From: Perkinsus olseni
Lineage: Eukaryota > Perkinsozoa > Perkinsida > Perkinsidae
NCBI GenBank assembly: GCA_013115135.1
Contig: JABANP010000746.1
Span: forward strand, 1 to 19,749
DNA: 19,749 nucleotides
Reading direction: 5' to 3'
Shown: piece after piece, positions 9,255 through 17,321 of the stretch
How the letters are laid out: each line of letters opens with the position of its first letter
Numbering within the stretch: the first letter of the stretch is position 1
Notes under the pieces: model-generated
Told to the model about the DNA's origin: nothing
Databases searched by the model: none
The model's input: only the letters and a program-made list of their open reading frames with translations
Translations under genes and position numbers: made by a program

Positions 9255-10795
9255 TCACACTTAACAAAAGGAGGCCACGGGTTCTCCATGCAAAGTACTT
9301 TCTCCATAGCTCAAGCGGGAGTATGGCGTATTAAAGGGTTTCAGTTGATCCGGGTTTGAAGGAATTATTCTACCTCCGACGAGCCACATAAAAACAGGCG
9401 TGAAAATAGAATCGTCTTCAGTGAGGAAGCCTTCCTTCAGTGCAATATACGATAGATAGCTGTGCAACTGCTGGTCGCATATACCGGCAAGATAGTCATC
9501 CGTCCAGTTCTTCGCCGGGTCCGGAAGATCACGGCTAGCACGCTCCTCCAACTCCCTCAAGCGACCCATATCGAACTTCATTCGCTTTGACCTGAATAGC
9601 AGCAAGACTGAAGACTACTGATGATGCCGCTAGGGAAGACGACGAAGAACTGAGAAGAGCAAGCATCGGCAAGAATCCCTACGGTATGTGATTCCTGAAC
9701 ACAGTAGATAATCTTGAAATCTTGAAACCCTCAGCGGGTATTGGCATTTCCAAAGAAATCCACATCCGCCAACGGACCTACAAGGACAAGATCTGAGTCA
9801 TCGAAAGCCACAGAGGGAACCAACATATTGGTCGTCGTCGTCTGCAGGTGGGTCGAACGCCCAGGACTGGTAGTATCGGCAAACAGAGCCTTTTGGTTGC
9901 CTCTTGACTTTCCATGGCGGCAGGCTTATCAACTCTGTCAAGAGATGACGTTTGAGTGGGGGAATTCTGCCATTTGCCTTCTCCGTCTCCTCCTGCCTCT
10001 TTAGCGAGAATACGCTCTCACGGTGAACGCCTTTGAAACGACTATGGAGCCCCTCGTTGACAGCAATATCGCACATGTAACTGCCCATAGGTATTGCCCG
10101 ATGAGACCCTCAACGTCCAAGTTGATGATGCATCACCCTTTGGCATCGACGATCTCAAAGAATACCGCCTTCAAGTCTCCGTGAGGTCCAAAACTTAGAG
10201 CATACTGAAAATATTATCAGACGATTGGAAAGCCAGCGGCAAGAGGCGGGAGAGGCGTATCACATGCCGTTCCCATGCAGCTCTATCGTCAGTAAAGTTC
10301 TCAGCATACATGTCCAGAACGTCCTATTCGGGCGACTCTTGCCTCGCAGCGACAGTAGTAGCCTAATAAGAGTGCTTTAAACCACAGTTAGGCCGTGTAC
10401 GCGATAGTCCATCAGGACTACTTTAAACGGATATTCAACAACTCACATTCGGATGAACTGATGACTGGTTGGGTTTAGACGACCAGCGTCGGCTCAATAC
10501 TCCTGCCACCAAGTGCGGCGTCAGTGACAACACTGTGATGTAGGATGATAGATTTAGCATGACCAGGCGGCGGCTTTGGTGACTATGTTCCGAGAGCATT
10601 GTTGGGATCTTTAAGCCCACGGCAGGAAACTATCTTGGAGCTTATAATCACTGCGGGGCTCAGATATCCCATTGCGGAACTGGAGTGGAAGAACTCCATC
10701 TCATGATCGCTTCTACATATAATATCGAGTTCTAGGTGGGGGGCACTCTAGAGTCTAGACACGGGAGGAGAGGTCTGTCGAACACCCACCGTTGC
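9255..10795 (-). pseudogene. Unrecognised multi-exon gene, copy 2 (degenerate paralogue of copy 1)
   Basis: Its parts match copy 1 in the same order and strand. The 5' block (about 10690-10795) keeps WVFDRPLLP and TCGAACACCCACCGT. A following exon ends at a GTGAGT donor (about 10440). Then come an exon near 10300-10370, an exon beginning YALSFGPHGDLKAVFFEIV, an exon with CDIAVNEGLHSRF (acceptor CAG kept here), and the 3' exon with NWTDDYLAGICDQQLHSY. Lesions: TAG at 10324-10326 where copy 1 reads Tyr; a one-base shift near 10505; an extra stretch of some tens of bases at about 9610-9700; and a further shift near 9298. Because the lesions differ from those in copy 1, both descend from an intact gene. 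It is probably not functional. Confidence 0.6.
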
Positions 10796-10881
10796 AGTTG
10801 AAGACAAGGCGTTACGGTCGTCGTGGAAACGCGTAAAGGCTTAGAGAGGATGGAGGTGAAACCAACTTAACACTGCTGTTA

Positions 10882-13345
10882 TCATTGCTCTGGCTGCTCA
10901 GCATGGACGCTGCCGTCACGGCTTCGACTTCTACTCCGCGTTCGACTGTCCTCTCGCTGTTCCTTCACTTCATGTCGATGGTGATGGTGTCGATGCTTCC
11001 GCTCCTGTCGAGCACCTGCAGTCCATCGAATAACATGCGACAATGCCTTCGACAGGCGTTCGGTGAAGAACGCCCACAACGGCGACCTACGCATCTTGGC
11101 AAGATAGTCCCTCCAGTCCTCCACCTTGCTCGTGTACTCCTCGGACGTTCGTGATATCGTTGCGCTGGCTGTTGAAGACCCGTGACGGCGAGAGGAGGTC
11201 GAGGCTTCAGAAGGCGGGGGAGTTGACCTAACCCACATACTCGTCCACCATTAAGCAACGGAGTTAAGTAATCCGCATACTTCGAGAGAGCGATAGCATA
11301 GAACTGTACGAACCACAATTATGATACGACATGCGCAAGCTGTAAATATCGAAGTGAGAGCCCGAGTAAAGCAGTGTGGTAGAGACTCGCCACGCCTGCA
11401 GATTTCAATGTTCTACTTGAAGTTAGAAAGATTCCTTCCAGATCGAGCGGAGCGACGCGGCCACCTACGGTAGTTCGTCCGACGCTGGAGTTTCCTTCGG
11501 CGACAAGGATGAGGTAGAGGACGGAGGAGGACCGCTCGATAGGGACTTCTCCCGAAGGATGGATATCGTCTCCCGAATCTTAGCCCAGCCCTGATGCTGC
11601 TTGCCTCTGAGAAGAATCTTAGGTCGAGCGTGGCAAATGCAAAGCTAATTCGATGATCAAATATCTTCCTTACCGTGCGTGCTCATGATTCTCCACATTC
11701 GCCTTCGGGTCGTTCTCATTGAGCGTGACGAGGACGCCGCAAACGTCACAGACGAATTCTGTTCGGGTCATCATCATGTACTTCTCCCCGCTCAGCTCGC
11801 GAATTTTCGAGTTCAACGGCTCAGCCTGGATAAGAGCTTGCTGGTCGGACAGGGAGGCAGCCGACCAACCTGCCCCATCCTCTTCTCTGATTCGGCAATG
11901 CGACCCTTCTCGGCAAGCTCCTCGGCCTCCTTCACAATCCCATGTATACGTCCCTGAAATCATAACCTCGCATTTGTCATACCACCCCTTCGCCAACTCA
12001 CCTTCAGCTCGTCAATCTGTTCCTTATTCTGCGGAGGGATTTCTATGTCCGGTATCTCGGCGCTGACTCGAGCCTTACCTAGACGGAAATCATTGGCCAA
12101 TATTCGGAAGTCCCCAGGCGGCCCAACTCTCTACCAACACCATGCCCAGAACAGAGAGCAAACGTATTGAGGCCGACCCTATGACCGTACAAAAATACGA
12201 CTACTGAGACTAGTCTGCTATCGCAAACCCTTGCGACGATTCTCATTGAGAGCGTATGAGGGTAGCTGTATTGCATGATGAGTATCCTGTACTACCTCTC
12301 CTTATCTTGTGCGCTAATTGTGTTTCCAAGTACTCCAAGAAGCTGAGTAGTTCACGGGAGTACCTGAAAGGGAAGGTGAATGGGAAAAGAACTAGCGTAT
12401 CGATCGAAGGGAGTTTCCGAGTATCGTGAAGTCAAAGATAGGTCAAATGACACCAAGAAGATATCCTGGAAATCAAAATGTGAAGTCTACCCCAAAGGGA
12501 GCCAACAGAGAAGAAATCCGCTCGACCAAAGGCAATTGTGAATGCAATACGACTGGAATAAAGCCAATTCCAAAGTCGATCGCGATCACACAGTCTTGCC
12601 GACCATACCACAGGTGGAACGAAGAGTCACGAGAGCAGGCAAGAAATTATTCCGATGGAAGCGACTTGTATCCTGCCTCAGCGGGCTTACTTGTCAACAA
12701 CAGCCCTTTTCTCGGCACAGTCCTCCCACTTCTCAAAGCGGGACTTGGTGTACTCGCAGTGCTCCTTGTTGCACGGACCCATATCCGCCTTCGTGTTGAC
12801 GAAGAGATCATGAGGGCTGAACAGAGAGAGGATGAGCCAGGACTACAGTCTGGGACTCCGAGAACGTTGATAACGCTAGTGAGTACCGAGGTAACAGGTA
12901 GGCAGGAGAATGATCCAACCCGAAAAATAGGGACAGAACCGGCGGTACAAGGCGAGAATGAACAGACTCGATAGCATCTCTATGAGAGACTTTTTCTCTA
13001 CCATTGAGTGAACGAGCTACTAGTGATTCACTGGTAGTGAACGATGGAACACACCCGCGCTACGCAGTCGATCCCCTAATGAGCAACGACATTGGCAAGC
13101 CAGAGACGCGCGGATGCGCTTTGACTTAGTGCGCTATTTGGAACGACAAGTTGAAAGCCTCTGCACCACTGCCACCCTACGCTCCCTCCCTTCTAGTAGT
13201 ACCAGAAATCCACCAAGAAATAAGGGCAATATCGGGTCTGCGTCATCCAATTAATCTTCTTCTCTTCAATTTTCACTTTCTCCGCCGCTGAGACGTTCCT
13301 GTCTCGGCCCATGAGCTGGTCCAGCAAGGCCCTTGCCTCCTCCAT
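10882..13345 (-). CDS. LUC7: LUC7-like U1 snRNP splicing factor, eight exons
   Basis: Exons: 13203-13345, 12691-12816, 12002-12128, 11870-11953, 11674-11825, 11469-11606, 11091-11227, 10882-11015. They join in phase to 347 codons including the stop (346 aa). LUC7 proteins bind U1 snRNP and help select 5' splice sites. Evidence: the N-terminal signature EEARALLDQLMGRDRN; a CCCH finger C40-x7-C48-x14-C63-x3-H67 around CPHDLFVNTKADMGPC, with C48 split by intron 1; a C2H2 finger C186-x2-C189 ... H209-x5-H215 around CDVCG and GKQH; and a C-terminal basic/RS run (KHRHHHHRHE ... RSRSRSRDG). Introns are 386, 562, 48, 44, 67, 241 and 75 nt. Intron 4 (11826-11869) uses a weak GTTGGT donor; without it the frame breaks. 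Intron 2 is unusually long. Start and stop are both present, so I call it intact. Confidence 0.9.
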
Positions 13346-13481
13346 GTTAGTAACAGTAGTGTAAGGTTAAGGAATATACGTACAACTGAGGTGAACCTAA
13401 TATCCGCTGAGAACCACTGAACAGCTAGGGCCCGGAGACACGCGTTAACCAACACTCCCACAACCTGTAACGGGGAAATTC

Positions 13482-13539
13482 AACACGCTAGGATGAGGCC
13501 GCTATGCCACGTGGCATAGTGTTGGCCTCATCTAGTGTT
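13482..13539. repeat. Imperfect 58-bp foldback centred on CACGTG
   Basis: The arms meet at CCAC|GTGG. Paired blocks from the centre out are CTATGCCAC/GTGGCATAG (9 bp), ATGAGGCC/GGCCTCAT (8 bp), TAG/CTA and AACAC/GTGTT, with small bulges: about 25 paired bases in 58. It lies 137 bp upstream of the LUC7 start codon. It could be a small foldback transposon remnant, or a regulatory palindrome, since CACGTG is the classic bHLH (E-box) site. No target duplication was recognised. Confidence 0.75.
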
Positions 13540-14067
13540 CGATTGAGGGCGACTGTACATGAGAACGCAAGAGGCTGGGAGAGTGATAGAAAGTGAAAAG
13601 TTGAATTGGAACAGAATTATATCGAATTTAAAGAAAAGTCTGAGACGTTACAAAGGGCGATTGTGGGTATGTACAGGATCGGCTCAGGTCTAACCTCTTT
13701 TGTATCCAGCACGCTCGACCGTAAGATACTCTACACGGTGAAAAAAAATCATATTGAGACAGAATGAAGTCCGGCAGACAGGCACTAAATCGTTTCCCGC
13801 TCCGCATACAATCAATACATCAAACTAACAGAGGTGAGCCCCGTTCGCGCGGGAAATCGGGAAGTTGTGGTATCGGTCGTACGAACATATCTACAAGCAA
13901 GCGGCTCTTCCAGGCAGCATCCCCACGCTCCTCTTAGGCTTCGGCGACGCCTCCATGCCCTCATTAGTAGAGAGGACTCGAAGAGACACCATAGGCTCGG
14001 CTGGCGGGGAATGAGCTGAACAATACTTCGATATACTCAACGATATGTGGGGAAAACGCAGACTGGT

Positions 14068-14131
14068 GGGGTCGAACCCGGGACTTTTGGCTTACCCCAG
14101 TTGCCTACGAAAGGATTCCCCTTGTCCAACG
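14068..14131 (-). other. tRNA-like remnant 1 (A box and B box)
   Basis: On the minus strand, GGGTTCGACCCC (14068-14079) matches the Pol III B box. A D-arm/A-box-like CGTTGGACAAGGGG (14118-14131) lies 38 nt before it. The stretch leading into the B box, GTAAGCCAAAAGTCCCGGG, is close to that in remnant 2. The T stem does not pair fully, so this is not a functional tRNA by eye. It may be a tRNA pseudogene or the head of a SINE. Confidence 0.5.
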
Positions 14132-15160
14132 AACGGCGGCGCAACTCAGCTGCTGTCGGGTCACATAGCGAAGGACATCTGTCCACCCAGGACTTGCGCA
14201 CCTGGGAATGAGACAGCGGAGCTCAACCGAAAATTGGGAATGACAGGTCGCAAAGAAATTGATGGCGGCGAAACGTTGGCAGCGATAGCATGCCTCGAAT
14301 GCGTCGGCTCCTTCTTGGGAATGCGGAGCAATTTCATATCTTCCCGCTCAGCTCTCAGGAAGAAACGAAGATCAGTAATTTCGATTCATGCGACTTTGAG
14401 ACCATTCAAGAGGAGAACACAGAATACTTCGCATTCTGGAGGACCACTGGTAAGTAAACTCGGGCGATGATGATGGCTCCGAGCCATTGGGTCGCGTGAT
14501 CAACAGACCGAGAACGCCTGTCGAGGTGTGAGGAGTAGTGGAAGATAGAGGTGATAAACACTCACCGGCCGAGTTGCGCAGCCTATAGATTCTGTGCATG
14601 CGTGCCGAAGATACTCATCTGGCACTATCAACCTATGACCCGCCGAAACCTGAGCGAGTAATGCATTCTTACGACCAAGGGAAGTAATACGATTCTTCTT
14701 ACTCTCGACCTACTGCCTCGACGACGCAGCATCAGGGACTGCAGAGATACCGGCGACACGCGGGCTGACGGGTCCCGAGTAGTGCCGGGTGTTGAGTACC
14801 GAGAAGATCTAAAAAAAGTTAGTGGCCTACAAGGTTCACGGACTGAGAATCTTCCGAGGGCGATACTCACACGTCAACATTGGACACTACCAAAGCATCG
14901 CCACTTGCTGTTAGTATAACGGAGTCCTGAGGGCAATATGAAATCCACACATGACAGCCCAACTATCCATGCGAGGGGCTCCGTGGCACAGAGGACACCA
15001 AACGCAAGGGCAGCCCGATGACCGACCGCGTCCGGTGTAGTAGATAGTCTCCGGAGACCGCCGACGCTCCGAGTACTTCCCTGAGAAGTCCCTATGCTGC
15101 TTTGCTCCAAGCAGAAATAAAATTCATAGTATCTGCGACAGGGGAGAATAGAACGTGCAG

Positions 15161-15222
15161 AGATTCGAACCGGGGACCTTTCGCTTACTCGTGTGACTGA
15201 ATATTCACATTCCACTGAAGTA
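15161..15222 (-). other. tRNA-like remnant 2 (A box and B box)
   Basis: On the minus strand a B box, GGTTCGAATCT (15161-15171), follows an A-box-like TACTTCAGTGGAA (15210-15222) by 38 nt, the same spacing as remnant 1. Over the 25 nt ending in the B box core the two agree at 21 positions (GTAAGCnAAAnGTCCCnGGTTCGA). Only some T-stem positions pair, so a functional tRNA is unlikely. Confidence 0.5.
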
Positions 15223-15331
15223 TATCCGGCTAATGCGAAGGCCTCGAGCTTTTTGAGCCTGTACAGTGGCGGTCCGCCGCCATAGGCTCCGAGCTGAATC
15301 AGACCGCATCTGATAGAAGTTTTCATCTTCG

Positions 15332-15345
15332 CGCGCCACGAAATT
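15332..15345 (-). repeat. Minus-strand copy of the AATTTCGTGGCGCG motif
   Basis: The 14-mer matches the motif copies at 17150 and 17909 exactly; with the preceding C it matches the copy in COPB1 intron 4 over 15 nt. It lies outside any supported gene. Confidence 0.7.
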
Positions 15346-15451
15346 GATGCCCACTTGCTAAGGTAGATAAAACAGTCTTGCAAATTGGAGAGAAAAAGAC
15401 AATAGTCTTCCCACACCTGAGACAAGGAAGTGGGGTGTAAATGTCCAGCAT

Positions 15452-15507
15452 GGGAATAGAACCCGCGACCTCACGATAACGAGCCCGCCGTATTACCTTA
15501 CAGGCCA
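15452..15507 (-). other. tRNA-like remnant 3 (A box and B box)
   Basis: On the minus strand GGGTTCTATTCCC (15452-15464) is a good B box; the three inner T-stem pairs form and the outer two are weak. TGGCCTGTAAGGTAA (15493-15507) serves as the A box, 28 nt upstream. The sequence between does not form a clean anticodon arm. It differs from remnants 1 and 2 and may come from another tRNA. Confidence 0.45.
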
Positions 15508-17149
15508 AAAAGACACTTACGGCAACAATAATACGCCAATTCCAATGGCGCATGCATACGTTCTCAGCAAATCGACAGGCATACACCGTGGCGATGACTA
15601 TGAGCTCATTGCAGCAAGAAAAGTACCTAATAAACCCAACCATTACATACCCTTCTTCTGCCCTCCACTACCGCGGAGACACCAACCCAATTCGCCCTTC
15701 CCGCGCACTGCCGAAGAACCGGAATCATACAGCTGTTCTGACCCCGACCATCACCGCCACGTCACCATCGCTATGCACATAAGAGTAAGCCGAACGACGC
15801 TAAATACAGGAATCCTAGTTTCATTAAAGAAAGCTTCGCACAGACTCGAGTCTCGTAAAGCATGCTGTATCATTGCTGAACCTTCTTCTATTAAACACTA
15901 CCAATCACGGCTCCATCTCCTGCGAAACACTACCGCGCATCCGGACGAGAAGAGAGACGCATGCTCCCTTATTACCGGACACATTCCCGAAGGTATCCTT
16001 GAATTTCGTGGAGAGGCACCGGTAGCGGCGGCCCGGCCAACAACTCCCGTTTATGGTCGAGTTCTGACCGGGCGGCAACCAGCGGGTTCAGACACTCGCA
16101 GCATCCATGCAAGGAAAACGCAGGCACCGAGTTGTACCTGAGGCACACGAATCTCTAGCGGAGCGAAGCAAAAAAACAGGCCACGGAATCCGTGTACTCA
16201 GCGATGATGCAGAAGAAGGAGCATCCCGCTAGCTTTCTAAACGCGAACCGAAACCACAGGAAGCACGGAAGGTCCACGCTCCACCGACTACTACAATTCC
16301 TGGTCCAGAACGAGGCACTTCTGACCACACCTCGGGTGGTCGATGCACCGTCGTGGACAGGCACGCATATGCCTGAGTATGAGAACCTGAAGAAGGGGGG
16401 GTATAGCTAGTGGGAATCTAGCATCGCTCCGCTACCGCTGATCGTCGCAGAATGGTGGACTTCCGACACCTTCCTATCGCGCGCAGTTCCGGTGGAAGCG
16501 ATCGATGATCCAGCGAGGTCCTGACGGAGAGGAAGCGGTTTCATGCTGAAATTACGGGTGAACGGTGCTTGTTATATGGGAATACAAGATTTTCATAATG
16601 AGATTTTCGGGCGACGATTCTCCTATTCAATCACGTGCCGGTTGCAGCGGAAAATGTCATGGATTTTGGCCGAGTATCTCACACCTACCCGGGGCGTAGC
16701 CGCTATTTACTTCTGTAAAACTCTATTATGTACTTTGTTTTCCGAGACCCTACTGGCCTGTCTGCAGTCCGTTCTACTGCATGCTAGCGATCGTATTAAA
16801 CTGATTGCGTCGAACGAAGGCCTCTCGCCCACTCCGCTGTTCCTGCAGCTAATGCTAGTACTCTGCACCAATAAAAATGCCCCTTTGCCTTGCCTACGAC
16901 TCCAATACCATACCATCTCTCGCAGCAATCCAGCCATACAGCACAGGAAGACTACCATCATCATCCTCACTGCCTCCCATCCGTCCCCACAGTAGTACCC
17001 TTGCCTAGCATGATGCCCTCTGCCCGTGTCCACCGCGTCATTCCGGTCATCGTAGTAGTCTCTATTAAATACGGAGATGTCACCACCCATGGCGGGACCA
17101 GCTCAACTGCAAATCAACAGAGCGCATGTCACGATCCCGAGACAAAAAT

Positions 17150-17167
17150 AATTTCGTGGCGCGTGAC
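17150..17167 (+). repeat. AATTTCGTGGCGCGTGAC motif copy in the COPB1 5' flank
   Basis: It is an 18-nt exact match to the copy inside COPB1 intron 4. The surrounding 17128-17175 starts with GT, ends with AG and is 48 nt long, so it has the shape of a small intron. It could be a 5' UTR intron of COPB1, but that is inference. Confidence 0.65.
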
Positions 17168-17321
17168 GAGTCCAGCGTTGAGGAAATGCAAGATTGTACA
17201 AGACTAGCAAGGTCGCACTTCTGCGTGTTAGTGGAGCATCAGAGCATCAGTGGAAGAAGGCCGTCCGAAGGACTCTCAACTCGGATTCAGATTTTTCGGA
17301 AATACTTCTTGGTGGTCACTT

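Larger units (their letters stand above)
13346..17321. other. Nearly 4 kb without a supported gene, between LUC7 and COPB1
   Basis: The two flanking genes are divergent, so both promoters should lie here. Open frames of 60-200 codons exist on both strands but show no recognisable motif, and I could not chain them into genes. One minus-strand segment, 14576-14709, is framed by an AG acceptor and a GTGAGT donor and could be an exon (contains NRITSLGRKNALLAQ), but I found no partner exons. Named contents are the foldback at 13482-13539, three tRNA-like remnants at 14068-15507, and short copies of the AATTTCGTGGCGCG motif. A poly-A run lies at about 13741-13748. Confidence 0.5.

Noticed and set aside
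11674..11953. Frameshift in LUC7 exon 4
   Set aside because: A 44-nt GT..AG intron at 11826-11869 restores the frame and has a length close to other introns; a true frameshift remains a lesser possibility. A 29-nt version of the intron was set aside as too short.
12910..12945. FCPYF-like codons as the first LUC7 zinc finger
   Set aside because: The real exon is at 13203-13345 (RYCPYFLVDF), which splices in phase into CPHDLF and carries the N-terminal ALLDQLMG motif. The 12.9 kb sequence lies in intron 1.
12426..12974. Plus-strand 182-codon ORF
   Set aside because: It lies over LUC7 introns and exon 2 on the opposite strand and has no recognisable motif.
13017..13037. CTACTAGTG/CACTGGTAG inverted repeat
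   Set aside because: Nine-base arms with a mismatch and no context; such short dyads are common by chance.
14068..15507. Functional tRNA genes
   Set aside because: B boxes are good but T stems and anticodon arms do not pair properly.
15545..16141. Plus-strand 198-codon ORF
   Set aside because: Low-complexity, no motif, no splice context and no homologue I recognise; an open frame of this length is plausible by chance here.
16707..17090. Minus-strand 127-codon ORF divergent from COPB1
   Set aside because: Position suits a divergent gene and the start MGGDISVFNRDYYDD looks protein-like, but there is no motif and no supported following exon, so it is not called.
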